A DNA stretch of 64,000 nt. It comes from Chromatiaceae bacterium (GTDB lineage: Bacteria; Pseudomonadota; Gammaproteobacteria; Chromatiales; Chromatiaceae). The position numbers and the translations under genes are program-made. Every line of letters begins with the position of its first letter. Position 1 is the first letter of the stretch. The notes beneath the pieces were generated by a model. That model was not told where the DNA came from and made no database searches. It saw only the letters and a list, made by a program, of their open reading frames with translations. Shown one piece after another: positions 30,506 to 39,167 of the stretch. The stretch is from contig CP037918.1 of the NCBI GenBank assembly GCA_019356535.1, positions 2,016,315 through 2,080,314 of the forward strand. The letters are read 5' to 3'.

Positions 30506-30997
30506 ATGAGCAGTCTCAAACAGAACCTCGACCGCGCCTGGGCCCAGGTCCAGGCCGGCTGGAACAACCTGGTGGCCAAGGCCAGCAACGCCCTGACTCG
30601 CTTCCGCTACCGCGAAGAAGACGAACAGGACGAACAGTCGCGCGCCCTGCTGCACGCCAGCCCGGAATGGGCGTTGCTGGCCGCCGAGCTACACGAGAGC
30701 AGTGACGAGGTGTCGGTACGCCTGGAGGTCCCCGGCATGGAGCCGGAAGACCTCGAAGTGCAGGTGATCGACCGCACCCTGATCGTCAGCGGCCACAAGC
30801 AGATACGACGTGAGCGCAAGGAGGGCCGCTACCACATCACCGAATGTGCGTACGGCCGCTTCGAACGGCGCCTGCCGCTGCCTGCCGAAGTCGAGGTCGA
30901 CCGCGCGGAGGCCAGTTACCACAAGGGCGTGCTGACCCTGACACTGCCCAAGACGGAACGCGAACGGGTCCGTCGAATCCCCATAAGCCGCGGATAA
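30506..30997 (+). CDS. Small heat shock protein (Hsp20), second copy
   Basis: A 163-residue paralogue of the preceding chaperone with a longer N-terminal helix region (about 1-55, with tryptophans) and a complete alpha-crystallin domain ending KGVLTLTLPKTE. The C-terminal tail IPISRG supplies an IxI motif. AGGAGG lies six bases before the ATG, which is 10 bp after the first hsp20 gene. Sequence similarity between the two is low, suggesting hetero-oligomeric partners rather than recent duplication. Confidence 0.94.
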   Translation: MSSLKQNLDRAWAQVQAGWNNLVAKASNALTRFRYREEDEQDEQSRALLHASPEWALLAAELHESSDEVSVRLEVPGMEPEDLEVQVIDRTLIVSGHKQIRRERKEGRYHITECAYGRFERRLPLPAEVEVDRAEASYHKGVLTLTLPKTERERVRRIPISRG

Positions 30998-31026
30998 AAC
31001 CCCTTTTCTTACAAAGGCTTAGACGG

Positions 31027-31059
31027 ACGGCGCCATTGCGAAACGGCGCCGTTTCTGTT
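31027..31059 (+). terminator. Terminator after the hsp20 pair
   Basis: ACGGCGCC and GGCGCCGT form an 8-bp stem with a 10-base loop, followed by TTTCTGTT, 30 bases past the second hsp20 stop. Confidence 0.8.
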
Positions 31060-31160
31060 AGGGTTCGCGCCCCTTTTGCAGCCGCGTCACCGTCTGCCTT
31101 CTGGTGGTCGTGAGCGGTTTTCCTGCCATGCAGCAGCATGGCCCAGCCTGGAGATAGCAG

Positions 31161-32537
31161 ATGAGTCAGATCTCGACCCTCGAGCAACCGGTCATCGATC
31201 CAGCCGGCGAGACGGCGCGCTTCAAGGTCTATACCCAGCGGGATCTCGACCGCATCGCCCCGCTGGGCAAGCTGCCGGAAGACGTCCGTTTCGAGATGCG
31301 GGTGGTCTCTTCGGTGCTGCCCTTCCGGGTCAACCAGTACGTGATCGACGAACTGATCGACTGGGACCGGGCGCCGGAAGACCCCATTTACCAGCTCACC
31401 TTCCCGCAGCGCGGCATGCTGGCGCCCGAGATGTACGAACGCATGGCCGCCCTGCTGCGCCGTGACCCCGGCAAGGCCGAGGTACAGGCCCTGGCACGCG
31501 AGCTGCGCGCCCAGCTGAACCCGCATCCGGCCGGCCAGATGCAGATGAACATCCCGCTGGACGATGCCGGCAACCGTCTCAACGGGCTCCAGCACAAGTA
31601 CCGCGAAACGGTGCTGTTCTTCCCCAGCCAGGGACAGACCTGCCATAGCTACTGCACCTTCTGCTTCCGCTGGGCACAGTTCGTCGGCGACAAGTCGCTG
31701 CGCATGGCCACTACCGAGGCAACCGTCCTGCATCGCTACCTGGAACAGCACCGCGAGGTCAGCGACCTGCTGATCACCGGCGGCGACCCCATGGTGATGA
31801 AGACCAAGCACCTGCTCGCCTACCTGGAACCCCTGCTCGAGCCCCGCTTCGCGCACGTGCAGACCATCCGTATCGGCACCAAGGCGCTCACCTTCTGGCC
31901 GCAGCGTTTCGTCAGCGACGAGGACGCCGACGATCTGATCCGCCTGTTCGAGCGCCTGGTTGCCGCCGGCAAGCATCTGGCGATCATGGCCCACTACAAC
32001 CACTGGCAGGAACTGCGCACCGACATCGCGCGCCGTGCCATCGCCCGCCTGCGCGACATCGGCGCCGAGATCCGCTCCCAGGGACCGCTGCTGGCACACA
32101 TCAACGACCACGCGGACGACTGGGCGCGCCTGTGGCGCGAGCAGGTCCGGCTGGGCATCGTGCCCTACTACATGTTCGTCGAACGCGATACCGGCGCGCG
32201 TGCCTGGTTCGAGGTACCGCTGGCACGCGCCTGGGCAATCTACCGCGAGGCCATGCAGCAGGTCTCAGGCCTGGGACGCACCGCGCGCGGCCCCAGCATG
32301 AGCGCAGGCCCCGGCAAGGTGGAGATCCAGGGCGTGACCGAGATCCAGGGCGAGCGAGTCTTCGTGCTGCGCTTTATCCAGGGACGCAACCCCGACTGGG
32401 TACAACGTCCCTTCTTCGCCCGCTATGATGAGCAGGCCACCTGGCTGGACCAGTTGCAACCGGCCTTCGGGGAAGAAAAGTTCTTCTTCGAAGATGAGTA
32501 CCGCGCCATGCAACAGGCGCGTGGAATCACCGACTGA
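31161..32537 (+). CDS. KamA-family radical SAM protein (lysine 2,3-aminomutase-like)
   Basis: A 458-residue radical SAM/PLP protein. The cluster motif is CHSYCTFCFRW (CxxxCxxC), the SAM-binding LLITGGDPMVM follows, and the C-terminal SAGPGK provides the likely PLP lysine. It is longer than EpmB (about 340 residues), which modifies EF-P, so it belongs to the lysine 2,3-aminomutase-like group that could make beta-lysine, for example for the osmolyte N-acetyl-beta-lysine. The expected acetyltransferase (AblB) is not beside it. A small membrane-protein gene follows after 24 bp. Confidence 0.88.
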   Translation: MSQISTLEQPVIDPAGETARFKVYTQRDLDRIAPLGKLPEDVRFEMRVVSSVLPFRVNQYVIDELIDWDRAPEDPIYQLTFPQRGMLAPEMYERMAALLRRDPGKAEVQALARELRAQLNPHPAGQMQMNIPLDDAGNRLNGLQHKYRETVLFFPSQGQTCHSYCTFCFRWAQFVGDKSLRMATTEATVLHRYLEQHREVSDLLITGGDPMVMKTKHLLAYLEPLLEPRFAHVQTIRIGTKALTFWPQRFVSDEDADDLIRLFERLVAAGKHLAIMAHYNHWQELRTDIARRAIARLRDIGAEIRSQGPLLAHINDHADDWARLWREQVRLGIVPYYMFVERDTGARAWFEVPLARAWAIYREAMQQVSGLGRTARGPSMSAGPGKVEIQGVTEIQGERVFVLRFIQGRNPDWVQRPFFARYDEQATWLDQLQPAFGEEKFFFEDEYRAMQQARGITD

Positions 32538-32561
32538 AACATCACACCGAGGACGCAAAAG

Positions 32562-32777
32562 ATGACCATCGACCGCATCGTGCTGGCCTTTGCCGGCTTC
32601 ATGATCCTGCTGAGCCTAAGCCTGGGCGTACAAGGCAGCCCTATCTTCCACAACGAGAACTGGCTATGGTTCACCGCCTTCATTGGCCTGAACCTGCTGC
32701 AATCGGCCTTTACCGGCTTCTGCCCGCTGGCCACCATCCTCAAAAAGATGGGCAAGAAGCCCGGCGCGGCGTTCTGA
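32562..32777 (+). CDS. Small membrane protein, DUF2892 (YgaP-like tail) family
   Basis: 71 residues with two hydrophobic helices (about 5-23 and 34-52) and the family ending [15 protein letters not shown], with the conserved cysteine-proline. In YgaP-type proteins this domain anchors a rhodanese; here it is free-standing. It may be a membrane component linked to sulfane sulfur or simply a structural protein; role not known. Confidence 0.85.
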   Translation: MTIDRIVLAFAGFMILLSLSLGVQGSPIFHNENWLWFTAFIGLNLLQSAFTGFCPLATILKKMGKKPGAAF

Positions 32778-33462
32778 CACAGGCAACCGCCAGGATTCCT
32801 CCCTACACGCGGCACTAAATATCCGAGGAAATTCGGAGGAGCGGATTCCCGGTCAAGGATCGACGAAGACTGCCACGAATCTGGCCAAGTCTTCCCTGTC
32901 CTTTTCGACGGAGCAGCGGTGTCGCCGATGCCGAAGTGGAGAAATCAGTCGGCATCGAGGACGGAAGGTCCATCCACTCCAGGCTCCGGCCGGGATGACG
33001 CAAGTGTCGATTCCTGGCCCGGGTATTCCACCCTGACAGGGCCATACCCTGTCAGGGTGGAAACCGCACGGAATCCGGTTGCGAAACGGCCCTTCCCGCA
33101 CGCAGGGAGGGGGCGGTTCTCCCCGGTCGCCGAGGATTTTCACCCCTCTCCTGCTCGCGGAAGGCCGGCAGGACGGTCATCTTTGAGCCACAGGTTGCCG
33201 TTCCCACCCTCGCTTGCGAGGGAGGCCCGGGGGAGTGCCGACCGGGACCAGAATCAACGGACCGGTGCGCATTTCGTCGGCACTGCGCCGGCCTCGAGTC
33301 GAATCACCCGATCCGCGCGGCATGCTCCGAGAGTAGCGACCATTTTCCGCGCGGGTCGCCGAATTTCCCCGGACAGCCACGCCACACGCGGGGGAGGGGC
33401 AGCAGGTTCTGACACCCGCCGAACTCGTCGCACCCACAATCCGGTCTGCGGCATCGAGACGG
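32778..33462. other. 685-bp non-coding interval rich in inverted repeats
   Basis: No credible gene on either strand. It holds CGATGCCGA/TCGGCATCG arms (32926-32958), a 16-bp perfect inverted repeat (33026-33062) and CCCTCGC-TT-GCGAGGG near 33207-33222. These are typical of extragenic palindromic sequences piling up between genes. Confidence 0.7.
33026..33062. repeat. Extragenic palindromic repeat, copy 1
   Basis: A perfect 16-bp inverted repeat with a 5-base centre; each half also contains CCCTGACAGGG or CCCTGTCAGGG, itself palindromic. A second copy lies at 43591-43620. Confidence 0.85.
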
Positions 33463-33975
33463 TCAGTGGCCGCTCTTTCCCTTGGCCGCGATGTAATCGG
33501 TCAAGGCAAACAGCACCCCCGATACCACGAAGGTGAGGTGGATGCCCACCTTCCAGGCGAGCTCGCCATGGGTGAGCGAACCGGCCTCGACGAAAGCCTT
33601 GAGCAGTTCTACCGCCGAGATAGCCACGATGGCCCCGATCAGCTTCAGCTTGAGATCGGAGAAGCCCACCTTGCCCATCCAGGCAGGGCGATCCTCATGG
33701 TCTTCGGGAGCAAACTTGGAAACGAAGTTCTCGTAGCCGCTGAAGGCGATGATCAACAACAGGCTGGCCAGCAGCGCGGTATCGACCAGAGTCAGGATGC
33801 CGATGATGGGTTGGGTCTCGGAACCTGTCAGCACACCGGCGAGCAGGCCCAGCAGGGCCTTACCGAACTTGAACAACAACGCCAGTATTGCCAGCACCAG
33901 ACCAAAGAAGAAGGGGGCCAGCAGCCAGCGCGAACCAAACAGCAGGGACTCGAGAAAGGTTTCGAGCTTCTTCAT
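33463..33975 (-). CDS. yqhA: UPF0114 family membrane protein (YqhA)
   Basis: 170 residues with four predicted membrane helices. The N-terminal LESLLFGSRWLLAPFFFGL and the central IIAFSGYENFVSK are the family signature. Function unproven. Minus strand, 41 bp from the rimO 3' end, so it may be co-transcribed with rimO. Confidence 0.9.
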   Translation of the reverse strand: MKKLETFLESLLFGSRWLLAPFFFGLVLAILALLFKFGKALLGLLAGVLTGSETQPIIGILTLVDTALLASLLLIIAFSGYENFVSKFAPEDHEDRPAWMGKVGFSDLKLKLIGAIVAISAVELLKAFVEAGSLTHGELAWKVGIHLTFVVSGVLFALTDYIAAKGKSGH

Positions 33976-34016
33976 GATCGTTGCTTCACTCCGCCACAGA
34001 AAGGCGCGACATCATA

Positions 34017-35339
34017 TCAGACCGGCTCGGCATACAGATCGTGCTCATCGTAGCCGGTGATCTCGACCTCGACGAAATCGCCGGGACCAACGCCCTCCCA
34101 CTCGCCTTCGATATAGACATGGCCGTCGATCTCCGGAGCGTCGCCCGGCCCGCGCGCGACGATGCGCCCCGGCTCGACCGCATCGACTAGCACGATGGTG
34201 CGTCGCCGTACCCAGCCGGCCAGGCGGTCGCGACTAATCTGCGCCTGCACCTCCATGAAGCGCGCCAGCCGATCCTGCCGAACTTCCTCGGGCACTGCCC
34301 CGGGCAATGCATTGGCCGCCGCGCCTTCCACCGGCGAGTAGGCGAAGGCGCCGACCCGGTCGAGCTGTGCCTCCTGGATGAAATCGAGCAAGCGATCGAA
34401 ATCCTCCTCGGTCTCGCCCGGAAAGCCGACGATGAAGGTCGAACGCAAGACCAGTTCGGGGCAGGTTTCACGCCAGCGGCGAATGCGCTCGAGCATACGC
34501 TCACTGGCCGCCGGTCGCTTCATGGCACGCAGTATGCGCTCGCTGGCGTGCTGCATGGGAATGTCCAGGTAGGGCAGGACATGGCCCTCGGCCATCAGCG
34601 GGATCAGGTGGTCCACGTGCGGGTAGGGATAGACATAGTGCAGGCGCACCCAGGCCGGCAATTGGCCAAGCTCGCGCGCCAGGGTGGTGATGCGCGTCTC
34701 CAGCACCCGGCCCCCATGGATATCGGCACGGTACTTCCGGTCCACCCCGTAGGCTCCGGTATCCTGCGAGACCACCAGCAGCTCGCGCACGCCGGATTCC
34801 ACCAGGCGCTCGGCCTCGGTCAGCACCTCGCCGATGGGCCGACTGACCAGGTCACCCCGCATCTGCGGAATAATGCAGAAGGTGCAACGGTGATTGCAGC
34901 CCTCGCTGATCTTCAGGTAGGCGTAGTGGCGCGGGGTCAGCTTGACCCCCTGCGGCGGCAGCAGGTCCAAGAAGGGATCGTGCGGTGCCGGCAGGTGGGC
35001 ATGCACCTGCTCCATGACCGCCTCGTAGGCGTGCGCCCCGGTGATGCCCAGCACCTGCGGATGACGCTCGCGGATCTCCTCGGCGCGCGCCCCCAGGCAG
35101 CCGGTGACCAACACCTTCCCGTTGGCCGCCAGCGCCTCGCCGATGGCGGCCAGCGACTCGTCCACCGCCGCGTCGATGAAACCGCAGGTGTTGACGATCA
35201 CCAGATCGGCGGCCTCGTAGCGGGGCACGATCTCGTAGCCCTCGGCACGCAACTGGGTAAGGATGCGCTCGGAATCGACCAGGTTCTTGGGACAGCCCAG
35301 GCTGACGAATCCGATGCGTGGCGGCACGGTGTCTGTCAC
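34017..35339 (-). CDS. rimO: Ribosomal protein S12 methylthiotransferase RimO
   Basis: Radical SAM enzyme adding a methylthio group to Asp89 of ribosomal protein S12. N-terminal cluster cysteines ([29 protein letters not shown]), radical SAM motif [16 protein letters not shown] and a C-terminal TRAM domain are all present over 440 residues. The start is GTG, 2 bp after the stop of the preceding small gene, implying coupled translation. Confidence 0.97.
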   Translation of the reverse strand: MTDTVPPRIGFVSLGCPKNLVDSERILTQLRAEGYEIVPRYEAADLVIVNTCGFIDAAVDESLAAIGEALAANGKVLVTGCLGARAEEIRERHPQVLGITGAHAYEAVMEQVHAHLPAPHDPFLDLLPPQGVKLTPRHYAYLKISEGCNHRCTFCIIPQMRGDLVSRPIGEVLTEAERLVESGVRELLVVSQDTGAYGVDRKYRADIHGGRVLETRITTLARELGQLPAWVRLHYVYPYPHVDHLIPLMAEGHVLPYLDIPMQHASERILRAMKRPAASERMLERIRRWRETCPELVLRSTFIVGFPGETEEDFDRLLDFIQEAQLDRVGAFAYSPVEGAAANALPGAVPEEVRQDRLARFMEVQAQISRDRLAGWVRRRTIVLVDAVEPGRIVARGPGDAPEIDGHVYIEGEWEGVGPGDFVEVEITGYDEHDLYAEPV

Positions 35340-35341
35340 GG

Positions 35342-35668
35342 TCAGTTCAGGAAGTCGGCAAGGTTGACGCCAGGGGTGCGCTGGACCTCGATCACCAGGG
35401 TCTCTGACAACGGCAGGTCGCCCTTCTCGATCGGCTCGAGCAGCTGCTCGCAGATCTGCTGCAAGATCAGCATGCCCTGGCGGGTGCGCTCGTCCAGGTC
35501 CGGCTGCTGGACGTTCTGGTACAGCTCGGCCAGGTAATCGCGGAATACCGGTCCCTGCTGTTCCAGCGGCAATTGCTGGAACTCATCGCGGAAGCTGATG
35601 TGCAGTTCGTAGTTGCCCTCGGGCGAGGGTTCGACCACCCCAACCCGGATCGGCCCGTCGATCTCCAT
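35342..35668 (-). CDS. Conserved protein of unknown function, upstream of rimO
   Basis: 108 residues, acidic, no signal peptide or membrane segment. It seems to fold as an N-terminal beta region ([20 protein letters not shown]) followed by helices. I do not recognise a family. Two base pairs separate it from rimO, so the two are co-expressed. The 296 bp upstream (to 35964) shows only GC-rich repeat-like sequence and the promoter region of the receptor gene. Confidence 0.75.
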   Translation of the reverse strand: MEIDGPIRVGVVEPSPEGNYELHISFRDEFQQLPLEQQGPVFRDYLAELYQNVQQPDLDERTRQGMLILQQICEQLLEPIEKGDLPLSETLVIEVQRTPGVNLADFLN

Positions 35669-35964
35669 GTGCGACTCCTGATGCCTTGATCTAGAAAGGG
35701 CGAAGTGTGCGCAAGGCTTCCAGTGTTCGCAAGTCGGAAGCCGTTAAGGGGGTCTCAGAACAATACCTTGCCCCCCGAACACCTGCTCCCTTCTCCTTAT
35801 ACCACTCTTGGGAGGGACCAGGAGGGTGAGACGGAACAGACCTTTATTCCCCTTCTGAGCTCGTCCGCAAGCGGCGCAAGGTCGTGGCTCTGGCTGTTAA
35901 AATGGCACGTGATTTTCATATTCAAGCGGAAAGGGATGACCAGCATCCATTGTCTGAGCCACGC

Positions 35965-38175
35965 ATGAAATACTGTACATTCCCTGTAACCCTTTTTTTC
36001 GTTGTTTGCGCTTTGATCGGGCCATTACCTGCTGCCCAGGCCGCCAGTACGGCAGACCCGACCGAGGATCTCCTGCTCGACAATGTGCCAGTGGTCCTCT
36101 CGGCCAGTCGTCTGTCACAGCCAATATCGGAATCGCCTGCGTCGATGACCATCATCGACCGCGATACGATCGAGGCTTCGGGTGCGCTGGACATCCCCGA
36201 TGTGCTGCGCCTGGTCCCCGGTTTCCAGGTGTCACATATCAGCGGGGCCAACCAGACAGCGCAGTATCACGGCCTGGCCAGTCAGCATCCCAAGCGCATG
36301 CAGATCCTGATAGATGGTCGCTCGGTGTATCACTCGGCATTTGGCGGGGTGCATTGGGACAGCCTGCCGATCACACTGGACGATGTGGACCACATCGAGG
36401 TCTTGCGTGGCTCCAATGCCGCGACGTTCGGTTCCAATGCCTTCATGGGAGTGGTAAACATCATTACTCGTCATGCAGCGCAAACACGGGGAACCTCGGT
36501 AACGCTGCTCAGCGGTTATGGTGGCACCCGCGAGGCACGTCTGCGCTTTGGTGATCGCATCGGCAAGCTCGACTACCGGGTATCGGTCGATGCCTTTTCC
36601 ACCGATGGTTTTCCTAATCTCCTGGACACCCATGTGTACTGGGATTCGACCGGCGGCCCGGTGCCAGCCAGCTCGGTAATCACGGGCACACCTCTGCAAC
36701 CGGAAACCACGCTCTACCGGCTGGCGCGCAACGACAGCCAGGCCATCGGGCGCTTCGAGTTCCGTGGCGACTGGTTGCTGGACAACGGCGACACCCTGTT
36801 GTTCGAGTTGGGTTATGTACGTAACGACCGCGACAATTCTCTCGACAAGGGGCTCATCGATTTACTGCATCCCGACGAGAATCTGCGGGTCAGTTCACAG
36901 CTGCTGAAGTGGTCACGCTTTGCCCCTTCGCTGGGTGACATCTCGCTACAGCTCTCACACAACCGCTTCGGTTTCGACAGCCGCTTCACCGAGACGCTGA
37001 TCAACCGCGATGGCGGCTTTCTCATCAACTTTGGCGCGGTAGCCGCCGGCCAGAAACTGCGCAACGATCGCTACGATCTCGAGTGGCAGCACACCCTCCC
37101 CTCCAGTGAGTCTGGCTGGCGTGTCGTGTGGGGCGGCGGACTTCGCGTGGATACGGTGAGTGGGAACAATTTCTCTCTTGGCGACAAGGACGTGCAACGG
37201 AAACAGTACCGCTTGTTCGTCAATACCGAAAAGCACCTGGGGCGGCGAGAGCAATGGGTGATCAACGCCGGGGTGATGTTGGAGCACCAGCAGGACCTGG
37301 GGCGCTTCGCCTCACCGCGGCTGGCGCTGAACTGGCACCTGGACGAGTTCAACACGCTGCGCGTTGCCGCCTCCCGGGCCTGGCGCATGCCGTCATTCTG
37401 GGAACAGGCCGGGGAATCGCGGCTTCGGGCACTCGATCCCTCTCCACTGGCCCTCTTGGGGGTAACTCCCGCACCCTTCGATTACCTGCTCTATACCAGC
37501 AATCCCGGTACGCTGCGCCCCGAACGCCTAGACACCCTGGAACTGGGTTTTCTCAACACCCAATGGATAGAAGGGCTGTCCTTCGATGGCCGCCTGTTCG
37601 TCGAGAAGCTGTACGACTATATCGACGAGGTGCGCTACATCAACGGCTGCAACGCCTGCGACACCGCGGGCACCGTGCTGCCCACGCTCACGCAGCACGA
37701 CCTGCTGATCCACGAAAACGCCGGTTGGATAGACATGACCGGCGCCGACCTGCACCTGCGTTATGCCCTGGACGACCGCACCACCCTGACAGGCTCGCTC
37801 AGCGTCGTGCATGCCAGCGGCCAGCGTATCAAGAGCCGGGATACCACGGGTAGCGTAGTGTCGGTAGCGCAAATCGGTGATTACGTACCGAAGCGGACCT
37901 TCAGCGCCCTGCTCTCGCACCGTTTCGACCATGGCTGGTCGGGCTCGCTGGCCTGGTACGCCATGAGCAGGATGAACTGGCCCAACGACGGAGACCGCCT
38001 CGCCCCTTACGACCGTCTCGATCTGCGGCTAGCCCGGCGCCTCAGCCTTGCAGGCAACCATGCGCAGGTCGAGCTGATCGCCCAGAATCTGCTAGGAAAC
38101 ACCTATATCGAGTTTCGGGACGACAACCGATTCGAGCGCCGACTCTTCATCAGACTCAAGATCGATACGCCATAG
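35965..38175 (+). CDS. TonB-dependent outer-membrane receptor
   Basis: A 736-residue outer-membrane receptor. The chosen start (MKYCTFPVTLFFVVC) gives a proper signal peptide cut after AAQA. The plug domain (about 35-160) has VVLSASRLSQPISESPASMTIIDRDTI, and the barrel ends RRLFIRLKIDTP. Residues 36-45 are a weak TonB box at best. The plug type resembles receptors for siderophores, cobalamin or similar ligands. It is followed after 20 bp by a periplasmic binding protein and a hybrid kinase, so ligand uptake and signalling are probably linked. Confidence 0.92.
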   Translation: MKYCTFPVTLFFVVCALIGPLPAAQAASTADPTEDLLLDNVPVVLSASRLSQPISESPASMTIIDRDTIEASGALDIPDVLRLVPGFQVSHISGANQTAQYHGLASQHPKRMQILIDGRSVYHSAFGGVHWDSLPITLDDVDHIEVLRGSNAATFGSNAFMGVVNIITRHAAQTRGTSVTLLSGYGGTREARLRFGDRIGKLDYRVSVDAFSTDGFPNLLDTHVYWDSTGGPVPASSVITGTPLQPETTLYRLARNDSQAIGRFEFRGDWLLDNGDTLLFELGYVRNDRDNSLDKGLIDLLHPDENLRVSSQLLKWSRFAPSLGDISLQLSHNRFGFDSRFTETLINRDGGFLINFGAVAAGQKLRNDRYDLEWQHTLPSSESGWRVVWGGGLRVDTVSGNNFSLGDKDVQRKQYRLFVNTEKHLGRREQWVINAGVMLEHQQDLGRFASPRLALNWHLDEFNTLRVAASRAWRMPSFWEQAGESRLRALDPSPLALLGVTPAPFDYLLYTSNPGTLRPERLDTLELGFLNTQWIEGLSFDGRLFVEKLYDYIDEVRYINGCNACDTAGTVLPTLTQHDLLIHENAGWIDMTGADLHLRYALDDRTTLTGSLSVVHASGQRIKSRDTTGSVVSVAQIGDYVPKRTFSALLSHRFDHGWSGSLAWYAMSRMNWPNDGDRLAPYDRLDLRLARRLSLAGNHAQVELIAQNLLGNTYIEFRDDNRFERRLFIRLKIDTP

Positions 38176-38195
38176 GCATCTGTCGGACGAAGCTC

Positions 38196-39167
38196 GTGAC
38201 AAGGATCTTCAGGCAATACCAGGAAGGTGACCGCCGCTCCAGCTCATGGGTGGTGTCCCTGTTCGCCTGCCTGCTGGTCATGTGGCTGGATGTCGCCAGC
38301 TCTTCCCCGGCCAAGCATGTGAAGCACATCCCCGATATCGTGCTGATCCTGTCCAGCGAGGCCCCTCCCCTGCGGCAGGTGGCAGAGGGGTTCCAGAAAC
38401 GATTGCAGTCCCTGTGCCACACCGGGACACACTGCCCCTCGGTGGTTACGTTATCGCTGTCCGAGATGGACGCCAGGTCACTGCGCCATCCGCGACTGTT
38501 CGTCAGCATCGGCACCTCTGCCGCACACCATCTGCTGGAGCACTATCCTGCGGCGCACCAATTGCACCTGATGGTCTCGAAGAACACCCACTCGGCACCA
38601 TCCAGCAGCCAGGTCTCCGCCCTGTTCATCGAGCAGCCTCCCAGCCGGCTGCTGGATTTCGTGCATTTTCTGCTGCCGGAGAGGAGGCGCATCGGGGTAT
38701 TGTCCACGGAGGATTCGCAGATCTTCGTCGATTTGTTGGAATACCAGACACAGCAGCATGGAATGGACCTGCATGACCGGATGATCGACGACACCGAACA
38801 TATCGGCAGGCAATTGCATGCACTCAACCGGAGTATCGACCTGTTGCTGGCCCTGCCCGACCCGGCGATCTTCAACCGTCAGACCCTGGCGACCATTCTG
38901 CTGGCCTGCTATCAGGACCACATTCCGGTGATTGGCTTCTCGGCTGGCATGACACGGGCAGGTGCCCTGGCCTCACTGTACACTCCCCCAGAAAAGATCG
39001 GCAGCGAGGGCGCGGAACTCGCGCTGCGCCTGTTGCATGGCGCTGCACCGCTTCGTGCCTACCCCCAACACTTCGAAATCACGATCAACCGGCGGGTCGC
39101 CCAAGCCCTGTACCTGCACCTGCCAACCGATGCCGAGCTGGATGAGTGGCAGGAGGAAGTGCAATGA
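38196..39167 (+). CDS. Periplasmic substrate-binding protein (ABC_sub_bind type)
   Basis: A 323-residue exported protein starting at GTG, with a hydrophobic segment at about 18-35 that may be an uncleaved anchor or signal peptide. The two-lobed fold of the ABC_sub_bind/TrpX group is suggested by IPDIVLILSSE, FVSIGTSAAHHL, RIGVLSTEDSQ and IPVIGFSAGMTRAGALASLYTPPEKIG. No ABC permease or ATPase gene lies nearby, so it likely presents ligand to the adjacent kinase rather than to a transporter. Overlaps the kinase gene by 4 bp (ATGA). Confidence 0.8.
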   Translation: MTRIFRQYQEGDRRSSSWVVSLFACLLVMWLDVASSSPAKHVKHIPDIVLILSSEAPPLRQVAEGFQKRLQSLCHTGTHCPSVVTLSLSEMDARSLRHPRLFVSIGTSAAHHLLEHYPAAHQLHLMVSKNTHSAPSSSQVSALFIEQPPSRLLDFVHFLLPERRRIGVLSTEDSQIFVDLLEYQTQQHGMDLHDRMIDDTEHIGRQLHALNRSIDLLLALPDPAIFNRQTLATILLACYQDHIPVIGFSAGMTRAGALASLYTPPEKIGSEGAELALRLLHGAAPLRAYPQHFEITINRRVAQALYLHLPTDAELDEWQEEVQ

